Notes: a model not told the origin generated them from the sequence alone. Positions 54,040 through 62,188 are shown, counted from the stretch's first letter. The stretch is DNA of 64,000 nt from Thermosphaera sp. (GCA_038827615.1 JAWBNK010000001.1:248290-312289); one strand, 5' to 3'. Program-made: numbers and translations.

Positions 54040-55161
54040 TTAGCTGTTTGCCGTAAAGATTAATGGGGTCTTATTCGAGAGAACCACGGCTCCCTTATTA
54101 GTTACCAATACGTCCTCCTCTAGTCTCACTCCGAATTTTCCTGGATAATAGAGTCCTGGTTCGATAGTAAACACCATACCTGGCTCCAAGATTGCATCGC
54201 TGCCTAGTCTTAGGTACGGCGGTTCGTGGACAACAACTCCTAATCCATGCCCAAGCCCGTGGATAAACCTGCTCTTAACTCCATTTTTCTCAAAGAATTC
54301 GACAACCTTCGAGGCAACATCTCCCGCTCTCACTCCTGGCTGTATGGCTTCTATCCCCAGGTAAAGAGCTTGCTCAACAAGCTCGAGGGCCTTTTTTTCC
54401 TCTTTGTTAAGCCTTCCATGCTTGACTATTCTAGTAATGTCACTGCATCTTCCCTCGTATTTAACCCCTACGTCCACTAAAATAATATCGTTTGATGCTA
54501 ACCTCTTGGCCGTCGGAACATTGTGCGGATAGCTATTGTTTGGTTTGAAAGATATAATGGGGTCGAAAGCATACTGAGTTACTCCCTCCTTCCTAACTCT
54601 TCCCTCGAAATAACCAGCCAACTCCGCCTCGCTGACCCCGCTTGTGATCATTGAGACCAGCGTGTGGATGCCTCTGGAGGTAATGTCTAGCGCCTTCTTA
54701 ATTGCGCGCAACTCCTCATCATTCTTGATCATTCTATCCTTCCAAATTCTATTTGAAACATCAACTATTTTCTCGCTTGGGAGGTCGCCAACGATATGAG
54801 CTAGAGGTGATTGAAAAGACCTGTCGAATCCTACTTTCCCTGTCTCCCTGAGAATATCGGCGATGATTTCACGCCAATCTTTATCTGTGACGAGAGCGTC
54901 CTCTGGTTTAATAGATTTGGATACTCCGTAGACTGATGCCTTGTCCCTTAAACCATCACGATACCTATAGTATTCAAGGATCGGAACATACAATCTAAGG
55001 CCTCCTTTTCTCTCGAAATATAGTATTTGAATAGAGTCCGCTATTGTTGGAATCCCCGTATAGTACTGCACGTTATCAGGTGCGGTCAGGACGAGCGCAT
55101 CTATTTTGAATTCCTCGATGATGGCGCTTAGCTTAGACGTGAAATCCAAAGATAACACCAC
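54040..55161 (-). CDS. pepQ: Xaa-Pro dipeptidase/aminopeptidase (M24 family)
   Basis: The protein is 373 residues. The creatinase-type N-terminal domain (YYTGIPTIADS region) is followed by a pita-bread metallopeptidase domain with the metal ligands: LVDVGVKYEGRCSDITR (two Asp), GHGLGVVVHEPPYL (His), FTIEPGLYYPGKFGVRLEED (two Glu). It cleaves X-Pro bonds. The start is GTG 55161. It is convergent with the IMPase gene. Confidence 0.93.
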   Translation of the reverse strand: MVLSLDFTSKLSAIIEEFKIDALVLTAPDNVQYYTGIPTIADSIQILYFERKGGLRLYVPILEYYRYRDGLRDKASVYGVSKSIKPEDALVTDKDWREIIADILRETGKVGFDRSFQSPLAHIVGDLPSEKIVDVSNRIWKDRMIKNDEELRAIKKALDITSRGIHTLVSMITSGVSEAELAGYFEGRVRKEGVTQYAFDPIISFKPNNSYPHNVPTAKRLASNDIILVDVGVKYEGRCSDITRIVKHGRLNKEEKKALELVEQALYLGIEAIQPGVRAGDVASKVVEFFEKNGVKSRFIHGLGHGLGVVVHEPPYLRLGSDAILEPGMVFTIEPGLYYPGKFGVRLEEDVLVTNKGAVVLSNKTPLIFTANS

Positions 55162-55220
55162 TTCTAGTTTAAATCCGACTTATATAAAAAGATAAAGATT
55201 TATTTCAAGATGTAAAAGGG

Positions 55221-55436
55221 GTGGACAACTTGGTAAGGGGTAAGTGCCCTAAGGATGGAAACGAGTTGCAGTTTAACCTAGAGTCTGAGAAGCTAAGTAA
55301 TGGAGTTGTGAGGACAACGCTGATTATGAAGTGCCCAGTGTGCGGGTACAAGATCGTCGTCGAGCGAATAGAAGCTATTCGCGACAAGGACGGGAACATC
55401 ATACTTAAGAGATTCTTTCCACCGGATAAAACTTGA
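55221..55436 (+). CDS. small zinc-ribbon protein
   Basis: This is a protein of about 71 residues with CPKDG and CPVCGYK knuckles separated by about 28 residues, a single zinc ribbon. TTG 55230 behind GGGGTGG may be the true start rather than GTG 55221. The C-terminal part (VVERIEAIRDKDGNIILKRF) is a beta hairpin. Nucleic-acid or protein binding is likely; partner unknown. Confidence 0.65.
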   Translation: MDNLVRGKCPKDGNELQFNLESEKLSNGVVRTTLIMKCPVCGYKIVVERIEAIRDKDGNIILKRFFPPDKT

Positions 55437-55445
55437 GAGAACTTA

Positions 55446-55778
55446 TCACTCTAAAATACTATCCATTAATTCCTTCACATCTTGAAGCTTTATTCCATGG
55501 ACGTCTACCCTATATGTTTCAGGGTCAATAGGAGTTAGAACTATCACAGAGTCCTGGGGATTTTTCCTGTCGAGCAGCTTGATAATGAATTTATTTACTT
55601 TCCCGGATGGCATCGTCAAGGATTCAAACCTCTTATCGTCGATGACCGGCTCCTCCTTCAATGTTTCCCCTACTAAAACGTATCTGGTTGTTTTACGTCC
55701 CCCGCGTATTGTTACTTGTTTAAGTCTATCCCTTACTAATATCCATCTACTGTTTGGAAGCTTCAAGTATATCTTCAC
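55446..55778 (-). CDS. hypothetical protein (about 110 aa)
   Basis: The product is taken from GTG 55778, giving MKIYLKLPNSRWILVRDRLK. A longer frame to 55829 begins inside the TATATAAG promoter-like sequence and is less likely. The protein is basic in its N-terminal half and beta-rich (QVTIRGGRKTTRYVLVGETL). No family recognised. The DNA just upstream also holds a weak C/D RNA candidate on the other strand. Confidence 0.5.
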   Translation of the reverse strand: MKIYLKLPNSRWILVRDRLKQVTIRGGRKTTRYVLVGETLKEEPVIDDKRFESLTMPSGKVNKFIIKLLDRKNPQDSVIVLTPIDPETYRVDVHGIKLQDVKELMDSILE

Positions 55779-55841
55779 AAGTCTTCCCCAGTGGTTAAAT
55801 ACGCTGAGGTTAATAATATCTATATTCAAACTTATATATCA

Positions 55842-55892
55842 GGGATGACCGAGCAGAGACGTGCTGAATAGTGATGTAGGTGGAGCGACTGG
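55842..55892 (+). ncRNA. weak box C/D sRNA candidate
   Basis: In order: GGGATGA (55842-55848), 15 nt, CTGA (55864-55867), 3 nt, GTGATGT (55871-55877), 11 nt, CTGG (55889-55892). The final box is CTGG rather than CTGA and the C box is imperfect. It lies in the promoter gap between two divergent genes. Listed only because order and spacing resemble the candidate at 18.88 kb. Confidence 0.22.
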
Positions 55893-55948
55893 GACCTTCC
55901 CAACCATATTTAAGCCAGGTGTGAAATATTCTAACTAGGTGGGGTATA

Positions 55949-57094
55949 TTGAGGTATATTGACGTAGTGAAGGAAGTCGAAAAAATAGCTTGGCCTAAAC
56001 CGATGAAGTTGTTCACCGCTGGACCCGTTGCATGCTTCCCCGAGGTTCTTGAAGCAATGAAGATACAAATGTTTAGTCATAGGTCCAAGGAGTATCAAGA
56101 GATTCACCGGGATACGGCTCTTAGGCTCGCGAGATTCCTCGAGGCTGAGAAGTCAACCATATTGTTGATTCCCTCAAGTGGAACAGGATTCATGGAGGCC
56201 AGTGTTAGGAACGCTGTCTCCCCTGGCGGAAAAGTATTAGTAACGATTATAGGAGAATTCGGAAACAGGTATAGGGAGGCCGTCGAAAGGAACGGTAGAA
56301 AACCTGTTATACTCGAGAAACCATTGGGAAAACCGGTCCTGCCAGAAGAACTGGATGAAGCATTAAAGAAGAATCCCGATGTCGAAGCAGTTACTATAAC
56401 CTACAACGAGACAAGTACAGGTGTTTTGAACCCACTGCGGGAGCTGGCTAAGGTGGCTAAGGAGAGAGGTAAAATGGTATTCGTGGACGCGGTTTCAGCT
56501 ATGGGTGCTGCTGATATAAAAGTAGATGCATGGGAGATAGACCTGGTATTTTCAAGTAGCCAAAAAGCCTTCGGTGTGCCACCAGGTTTAGCGATGGCTG
56601 CTGTAAGCGAAGGTGTTTTCGAGAAAGCGAAAGCCATACCGGATAGAGGATTATACTTCGACCTTCTAGAGATGAAGGATGTATTGGTGAAGCAATGGTC
56701 AACTCCCACTACGCCTCCTATGCCGCAGATTATTGGATTGAACGTCGTTCTAAGAATAATAGAAAGAATGGGTGGCAAGGACGCCTGGCTGAAAATGTAC
56801 GCCGAGCGAGCAGAGAGAATCAGGAGGGGAGCTCTCGACCTCGGGTTAAGGCTTTTCGCAGAGCCGGGTTACTATAGTCCAACCATCACTGTAATATATA
56901 ATCCACCTGGGATAAAAGGTCCTGTGATATACGAGGAGCTCAGGAAGAGGGGAATAGAGATTGCCAAAGGATACGGGAAAGTCAAAGATGATACTTTCAG
57001 AATAGGTCATATGGGGTACATTACCGATGAAGACATCGAACTTCTATTCTCAACTCTTCGGGAAGTCTTATCCACCATTAAGAGTAAGAGTTGA
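55949..57094 (+). CDS. class V aminotransferase (serine-pyruvate/alanine-glyoxylate type)
   Basis: This 381-residue PLP enzyme has TAGPVACFPEVLEAM near residue 23, a VDAVSAMGAADIKVD cofactor aspartate segment and the PLP lysine in SSSQKAFGVPPG (about residue 200). The start is TTG 55949 behind AGGTGGGG. It is followed closely by serA and serK-like genes, so its physiological role may be transamination of 3-phosphohydroxypyruvate or an analogue to give phosphoserine or serine (inference). Confidence 0.88.
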   Translation: MRYIDVVKEVEKIAWPKPMKLFTAGPVACFPEVLEAMKIQMFSHRSKEYQEIHRDTALRLARFLEAEKSTILLIPSSGTGFMEASVRNAVSPGGKVLVTIIGEFGNRYREAVERNGRKPVILEKPLGKPVLPEELDEALKKNPDVEAVTITYNETSTGVLNPLRELAKVAKERGKMVFVDAVSAMGAADIKVDAWEIDLVFSSSQKAFGVPPGLAMAAVSEGVFEKAKAIPDRGLYFDLLEMKDVLVKQWSTPTTPPMPQIIGLNVVLRIIERMGGKDAWLKMYAERAERIRRGALDLGLRLFAEPGYYSPTITVIYNPPGIKGPVIYEELRKRGIEIAKGYGKVKDDTFRIGHMGYITDEDIELLFSTLREVLSTIKSKS

Positions 57095-57157
57095 GATGTT
57101 CTAAACCTTCAACATATTTTTAATTATACAACATCATAAAAACCAGTGGTGGAGCAG

Positions 57158-58075
57158 ATGAGAGTCCTGGTTGCAAGCCACATCCACGAGAAAGCTCTCC
57201 AGCTCCTAAGGGAAAAGGGGTTCGAGGTCACCTCTGTGGAAGAGCCCTCTGAGGAACAGTTGGCTACAATGATCAAGGGTTACGACGTTCTCATAGTCAG
57301 AAGTAAACCCCTTGTGACGAGGAAAGTTATAGAATCAGCGGATAACCTTAAGGTTATAGCTCGGGCGGGGGTTGGACTAGACAACATAGATGTTGAAGCG
57401 GCTAAGCAGAAAGGTATAGCGTTGATTAATGCTCCCGAATCCTCCACGTTGAGTGTTGCCGAGCTCGCTATTGCCTTAATGCTTGCTGTTGCCAGAAAAA
57501 TAGCTTATAGCGATAGGAGGATGAGGGAGGGGTACTGGGCTAAGAAGGAGGCAATGGGGGTAGAGCTGAGTGGGAAAACCATAGGGATCATTGGCGCAGG
57601 CCGAATTGGGTCTGCCGTGGCGAGAATAGCAAGATACGGATTTAACATGCATGTGTTATATCACGATGTAAGATGTAGCGAGGAGTTAAACAGGGAGCTT
57701 GGAGCCGAGTGTGTGAGCCTAGAGGAAGTGTTGAGGAGATCCGACGTGGTTTCAATACACGTGCCGTTGCTACCTGAGACGAAATACTTGATAAATGAGG
57801 AGAGACTCAAGCTTATGAAGAAAACAGCTATATTAATAAACACTTCAAGAGGGGCTGTAATTGATACAAAGGCTCTCGTAAAGGCTCTCAGAGAGGGGTG
57901 GATAGCCGGAGCTGGTTTAGACGTGTTCGAAGAGGAACCCCTACCGAAGGACCATCCTTTGTTGAGCTTGGATAACGTCGTCCTAACTCCTCATATTGGT
58001 GCTAGTACTAGGGAGGCTCAGGAAAAAGCCGGTATTGAGGTGGCTAGGAAGATAATAGAATATTTCAAAAAGTGA
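57158..58075 (+). CDS. serA: D-3-phosphoglycerate dehydrogenase (short form)
   Basis: This 305-residue NAD-dependent 2-hydroxyacid dehydrogenase oxidises 3-phosphoglycerate in serine biosynthesis. Seen are RAGVGLDNIDVEAAK, the dinucleotide motif GIIGAGRIGSAVAR and LINTSRGAVIDTKALVKALR with the catalytic His in LTPHIGAST. There is no C-terminal ACT domain. ATG 57158 with GGTGG upstream is preferred over GTG 57146. It ends 6 bp before the serine kinase gene. Confidence 0.92.
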   Translation: MRVLVASHIHEKALQLLREKGFEVTSVEEPSEEQLATMIKGYDVLIVRSKPLVTRKVIESADNLKVIARAGVGLDNIDVEAAKQKGIALINAPESSTLSVAELAIALMLAVARKIAYSDRRMREGYWAKKEAMGVELSGKTIGIIGAGRIGSAVARIARYGFNMHVLYHDVRCSEELNRELGAECVSLEEVLRRSDVVSIHVPLLPETKYLINEERLKLMKKTAILINTSRGAVIDTKALVKALREGWIAGAGLDVFEEEPLPKDHPLLSLDNVVLTPHIGASTREAQEKAGIEVARKIIEYFKK

Positions 58076-58081
58076 GCCTGT

Positions 58082-58942
58082 ATGTCGTACTTCGAGATAA
58101 AAACTAAGCACTTGACCTTGAAGATAACGCTCGAAGAAGTGTCCAAACTACATATTCACGAGGAAATCATTCCCGAGATGTATGAAAAGCTTGTTGAAAA
58201 GATAAAGCAAGACGGCTTCTTCAAAGATCCAGTTATCGTCGATGAGAAGACGCTAGTGGTATTAGATGGAATGCATAGAGTGGCGGCGGCTCAAACATTA
58301 AGGTTTCCTTACATGCCGGTATGTCTCATTGACTACGACAACCCTGAGGTAAAGCTTAAATCGTGGTGTAGAGCAGTCGTAAAAGCGTCTGGAAAAATCG
58401 ATGAAGTATTGTCAGCAATAAGGGAGGTTGGATTAGAGGTTGACGGATTAAATGATATTAGTGTTGCGTTTGATTTGTTGAAGTCGAGGAAAATAATTGT
58501 TGCGGTGGTAGACGGTAAAAGCCTATTTGTGGTCAAATCTCCTGTTAATGACATTAAATCAATATACGATTGGATTAAGAGAGTGGAGAACGCTCTAAAA
58601 GACAAGGGTTATGAGGTAAAGTACATTACGGAAGAGGAGGCTTTCGAGCTCGCGAAAAGTGGTCAAGTTGTGGCGTCACTGATAACTCCGGTTATTACGA
58701 AGGAGGAAGTGCGTAGCGTAGCATTGAGGGGGGAGGTATTTATTCATAAAGCTACTCGCCACATAGTTCCCGCTAGACCAATGAATGTAAGGGTGCCCCT
58801 AGAATGGCTTGATGGTTCGATACCGTTAGACAGAGCTAGGAAGCTGTTGACGGATTACCTTGAGAGAAGAAGGATTAGAACCCTGCCACCAGGGACTGTT
58901 CTCGATAGGAGATATGATGAAGAGTTGTTTGTTTTTGAATAG
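58082..58942 (+). CDS. serK: SerK-like free serine kinase (ParB-fold)
   Basis: This 286-residue protein has an N-terminal ParB/sulfiredoxin-like domain with HIHEEIIPEMYEKLVEKIKQ (catalytic glutamate region, about residue 28) and VVLDGMHRVAAAQTL (about 60-75). This matches the archaeal free serine kinase family described from Thermococcus, which phosphorylates serine to O-phosphoserine with ADP or ATP as donor. It is directly after serA and the class V aminotransferase, which fits a phosphoserine/cysteine pathway. The donor nucleotide cannot be told from sequence. Confidence 0.82.
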   Translation: MSYFEIKTKHLTLKITLEEVSKLHIHEEIIPEMYEKLVEKIKQDGFFKDPVIVDEKTLVVLDGMHRVAAAQTLRFPYMPVCLIDYDNPEVKLKSWCRAVVKASGKIDEVLSAIREVGLEVDGLNDISVAFDLLKSRKIIVAVVDGKSLFVVKSPVNDIKSIYDWIKRVENALKDKGYEVKYITEEEAFELAKSGQVVASLITPVITKEEVRSVALRGEVFIHKATRHIVPARPMNVRVPLEWLDGSIPLDRARKLLTDYLERRRIRTLPPGTVLDRRYDEELFVFE

Positions 58943-58991
58943 GTTTTCGTCTTCTATGTAAATCCCTAATACGTGAAACCCTCGTGTTAAT

Positions 58992-59001
58992 CTTTATAAG
59001 G
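58992..59001 (+). promoter_or_regulatory. TATA-like element for the initiator tRNA 5' segment
   Basis: CTTTATAAGG is centred near 58996, about 28-30 nt before the leader GGCGGGGC (59026-59033) that precedes the tRNA 5' end at 59039. Confidence 0.6.
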
Positions 59002-59038
59002 AATGTTTAGTAATCAAATAGAATTGGCGGGGCTAATC

Positions 59039-59100
59039 AGCGGGGTAGGGCAGCCTGGTAGCCCGCGGGAGACAGGCTTAGCCTGTCCGCGAAGCTCATA
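59039..59100 (+). tRNA. tRNA-iMet (CAT), 5' segment, with 24-nt BHB intron at position 30/31
   Basis: AGCGGGG (59039-59045) is followed by TA, the D arm GGGC-AGCCTGGTA-GCCC, G26 and CGGG (27-30). After an interruption (59070-59093) come G31 and CT-CAT-A, with anticodon 59097-59099. The intron has a perfect BHB: central helix CGCG/CGCG (59064-59067 with 59088-59091), 3-nt bulges GGA and AAG, then helix GACAGG/CCTGTC. A1 pairs with T72 of the 3' segment, and three G-C pairs sit in the anticodon stem, as in archaeal initiators. It is followed by sequence complementary to the 3' segment's leader. Confidence 0.88.
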
Positions 59101-59122
59101 AGGCGCCAGGCGGCCCAGCCCA

Positions 59123-59132
59123 TTTCATTTTT
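59123..59132 (+). terminator. possible T-rich terminator after initiator tRNA 5' segment
   Basis: TTTCATTTTT follows directly on the GC-rich arm of the inverted repeat, as expected for an archaeal RNA 3' end. Confidence 0.45.
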
Positions 59133-59299
59133 CCCGGTTGCGCGACACCATATTCCTGGTCAGTATTCAGGTAGGATCGGCGTGAGGATATTGAAACAAG
59201 CTTTTTCAAGACTTGCCACTTTAATCAATTAATCAATTGGGTTCTGACCAGTAGGTAGTTCCTGCAATCGTTTACTCTAACAGAGTCTTCCACGGTAAG

Positions 59300-59309
59300 G
59301 TATTTAAGG
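59300..59309 (+). promoter_or_regulatory. TATA-like element for the initiator tRNA 3' segment
   Basis: GTATTTAAGG, centred near 59304, lies about 27-30 nt before the arm of the inverted repeat that leads the 3' segment. Its presence inside what would otherwise be an intron argues for separate transcription. Confidence 0.55.
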
Positions 59310-59355
59310 ATGTTCAAGTAGTAAATAATGAATGGGCTGGGCCGCTCTCGGGGAA

Positions 59356-59413
59356 ACCCCGAGGTCGGTGGTTCAAAACGGGCTGTGCGCCCGTGAGAGT
59401 CCACCCCCCGCTA
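59356..59413 (+). tRNA. tRNA-iMet (CAT), 3' segment, with 22-nt BHB intron in the T loop at 59/60
   Basis: A38 at 59356 is followed by CCCCG (39-43), AGGTC, T stem GGTGG and loop TTCAAA (59372-59377). An interruption follows (59378-59399), then T60, CCACC, CCCCGCT (59406-59412) and A73. CCCCGCT pairs with AGCGGGG of the 5' segment and CCCCG with CGGGG of the anticodon stem. The T-loop intron BHB has central helix TTCA/TGAG, bulges AAA and AGT, and the internal helix CGGGC/GCCCG. Joined to the 5' segment it gives a complete initiator tRNA. Confidence 0.88.
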
Positions 59414-59445
59414 TCATGCCCGCGTAACAGCGGGCCCCGCCACTT
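59414..59445 (+). other. initiator tRNA 3' trailer complementary to the 5' leader
   Basis: The trailer holds a hairpin CCCGC (59419-59423)/GCGGG (59430-59434), then GCCCCGCC (59434-59441), which is the exact complement of the leader GGCGGGGC (59026-59033) on the other tRNA segment, followed by ACTTATTTT. Confidence 0.7.
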
Positions 59446-59520
59446 ATTTTAGAAGTTTTCTAATTATCAAAGGTAATCGTTTTTATAATTAGCCTCAAAT
59501 AAATTTTAAACGGTGGTTGA

Positions 59521-62127
59521 ATGAGGCGCCTAAGGGTTCTCCTTATACTGTTATTGGTGGTGCCTCTATTAACAGTCTTCGTTGAAAATATGACTCCTAT
59601 ACATGGTCAGTCTGGTGGAGTCATTGTGATCAAAGGGCCAACTCCTATAATGGAGGGTGAAGCCAAGGGTCCTGAAGACGTAACGATAATGAACGAGTAC
59701 TTAGCCGCAGCCTTCGGCATCTCAACGACTCCACCCTGGGGAATCCCGCCTGGACACATTATTGACTTAGCGCCGGTCGCTGCGGGGGCATCTGATGTTC
59801 TAGCTCAGTTCAGTCTGCCCTTGAATGACTGGGCTAACTGGGCTACAATCACCAGTTTTAAAATAGTTGAAAACTCTACGAGCAGGGCAATTATAGAGGC
59901 GATCGGGCAATGGAAGGGTTTGGTGGTTAATTACACCTACATATTAGAGTCGGGCAAACCGTACTTGAGGGTTATCGTCACGGTAACGAACAATGATACG
60001 ATCACTTATTCCAATCATATAATGGGTCCAGCGATATCTTTGAAGAGGGGTTGGGCTTACGCGCCTGGGTTCGGCTCTGGAAGGATAGTAACTGCGCCAA
60101 AGAGTAACTACGGAATAACGGAAGATTGGGTTGCTTCATACCACCAGGATTATGCGCTTGGACTCTACGCTCCAAACTATACTCACATCGCCCTCCACAG
60201 TAGCTTCGTGGATGCATTTTACCAAGTAACACTTGCTCCTGGTGATAGTCGAGTCTTCGATGCCTACATCATAGTCTTTCCAGAGGGCGATTTATGCAAG
60301 ATAGCTGAAACAGTGCAGTCAATAAAGGGAGAGGGGTTGGCTTCGGTGCATGGAAACGTTCTCACGACGACGGGGAACCAGCTTCCCAGCGGGGTAGTAA
60401 TGGTTGAATCACAAGGGAGGCCTTACTGTTGGAGCCTGGTGAGAAACGGCTCTTACAGCTTCTCCCTGCCGGCGCCCCGCTCCTACAGCATTTATGCATT
60501 GGCGAAAGCCCATGCGCCCAGCACTAAAGCGAACTTAACTCTAAACCCCGGTGACGATGTGGAGTATAACTTTACAGACGTCATTCCTCCCGGGAGGATC
60601 ATCTTAAGAGTGTTCAGGAATGATACTGGTGAACCAACCGATGCAAGAATACTTATAAGTGGAGGATATGTCCCGCCCGTGATGTATTTGGCAACGACTA
60701 CAGTATACACCGATGTCTTCAACGTGGGGACAGCCCTCATAGACTTGGCCCCGGGAACATATAACTTGACGGTGGATAAAGGAAGCGGATTCATCAGCAC
60801 TAATAAAACAGTATCAGTAAGCGTAGCTAGCGAGCAGACGCTCGAGATCAACGTTACCGTTGACATTCTCTTCAAACCTTGGGAGCGAGGATGGTATATG
60901 GTTGATCTTCACCATCACTCAGACTGGATGGATGGGAGAACGCCGCCTGACCAGCTAGTAGTTGCTCAACTGGCCTCCGCCCTTGACATACTGTTTGTAA
61001 GCGACCACGATTATGTTGGCAACTGCCCTGTAATCCAAGCTATTGCTCAAGCGAGGAGTGTTCCATTTGTATGCGGCGTCGAGATATCACCCGACTGGGC
61101 TCATTTCAACGTATACCCTATTCTCGATCCCTCGAAGCTCCTATACAGAGGTACCATGAGGGAAATAATTACTTCAGCAAGGGCTGCTGGAGCTATTGTG
61201 GTGAGAGCAAACCACCCGTATATAGGCGGATTGTTCATAGCTCAGGAAATGAATAATATACCCGGCGGCTATTATGAAGACTGGGATGCAGCAGAGATCA
61301 ACGGGCCGTGGGGCAGTAATAATCAGAGAACACTTACTAAGATGTTCACATTATGGGACTTTAACATTAGAAAATATTTAACGGCTGGAAGTGACGTGCA
61401 CGACGTTGTAATGCAAACCTATACGGGTAAACCGAGAGTTGTCGCATACTTGCCCAACGGACCTGATCCGATATCTCTAGCGCTTGCTGAAAAATATGGA
61501 AGGACGTTCATAACCTACGGACCCTTCGTCTTCACAAATCCGCTGCCTGGTTCCACGGTTGGAGCAGTATCGTTGTCGAGCAATATCTCAATAACGGTTG
61601 AACTCTATTCAGCATTAGGATTGAGCAGGTTGGAAGTGTATGGGAAAGGAGGTAGACTCATTCAAAACATACCTCTTGGCGGCGTAGCATCCACCGTGTT
61701 AGACCTATCCATACCGGCATCCACGATAACAAACGGAACGGAGAGCGGCTATATTGTCGTTATAGCATATGATCTATCGGGTAATAGAGCGATAAACAAC
61801 CCGATATGGATCGATGTGAATACCTATCCTGTAACGACTACTGAGAGGATCACGGAGACTGAAACTATTACTCAAACACAAATCTCCACGGTGACCACGA
61901 CGCAGACTGCAACCGTTACTACGACCTCGATCAGGACGGAGACAACTACATTTACCAGCGAGACAACCCTCACTACAACACAAGTATATACTACGACTCA
62001 TACTACAGAGAAAACTGAAACCCTGACGACAACTATCACGCAAACCGACATGCTATCTATAGGAGTCGTAGCCGTCGTATTCTTGGCAACTGGAGTGCTC
62101 GCGAGCAAATTCGTATTGAGAAAATAA
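59521..62127 (+). CDS. surface-anchored PHP-domain protein with Thr-rich stalk
   Basis: The protein is 868 residues: signal peptide (residues 1-30), a large beta-rich extracellular part with many Asn-X-Ser/Thr sites (about 40-455), a PHP-type metal hydrolase domain (VDLHHHSDWMDG, SDHDYVGNC, GVEISPDWAHF, SDVHD; about 460-650), a Thr-rich stalk (about 765-840, e.g. TTTQTATVTTTSIRTETTTF) and a C-terminal membrane helix. It is probably a cell-surface phosphoesterase or carbohydrate-active hydrolase; the substrate is unknown. The start is ATG 59521 behind GGTGG. It follows the split tRNA by about 75 bp. Confidence 0.85.
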   Translation: MRRLRVLLILLLVVPLLTVFVENMTPIHGQSGGVIVIKGPTPIMEGEAKGPEDVTIMNEYLAAAFGISTTPPWGIPPGHIIDLAPVAAGASDVLAQFSLPLNDWANWATITSFKIVENSTSRAIIEAIGQWKGLVVNYTYILESGKPYLRVIVTVTNNDTITYSNHIMGPAISLKRGWAYAPGFGSGRIVTAPKSNYGITEDWVASYHQDYALGLYAPNYTHIALHSSFVDAFYQVTLAPGDSRVFDAYIIVFPEGDLCKIAETVQSIKGEGLASVHGNVLTTTGNQLPSGVVMVESQGRPYCWSLVRNGSYSFSLPAPRSYSIYALAKAHAPSTKANLTLNPGDDVEYNFTDVIPPGRIILRVFRNDTGEPTDARILISGGYVPPVMYLATTTVYTDVFNVGTALIDLAPGTYNLTVDKGSGFISTNKTVSVSVASEQTLEINVTVDILFKPWERGWYMVDLHHHSDWMDGRTPPDQLVVAQLASALDILFVSDHDYVGNCPVIQAIAQARSVPFVCGVEISPDWAHFNVYPILDPSKLLYRGTMREIITSARAAGAIVVRANHPYIGGLFIAQEMNNIPGGYYEDWDAAEINGPWGSNNQRTLTKMFTLWDFNIRKYLTAGSDVHDVVMQTYTGKPRVVAYLPNGPDPISLALAEKYGRTFITYGPFVFTNPLPGSTVGAVSLSSNISITVELYSALGLSRLEVYGKGGRLIQNIPLGGVASTVLDLSIPASTITNGTESGYIVVIAYDLSGNRAINNPIWIDVNTYPVTTTERITETETITQTQISTVTTTQTATVTTTSIRTETTTFTSETTLTTTQVYTTTHTTEKTETLTTTITQTDMLSIGVVAVVFLATGVLASKFVLRK

Positions 62128-62188
62128 TACTTTAATATTTTTTCATCCTCGTTTTTATAAGTCCTGAATAAATAAACTCATATCTGAT

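Larger units (their letters stand above)
59110..59345 (+). repeat. 15-bp inverted repeat joining the two initiator tRNA segments
   Basis: GCGGCCCAGCCCATT (59110-59124) is the exact reverse complement of AATGGGCTGGGCCGC (59331-59345). The arms directly follow the 5' segment and directly precede the 3' segment, so annealing brings the halves together at positions 37/38. Between the arms are about 206 nt of AT-rich sequence with no gene. Confidence 0.9.
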
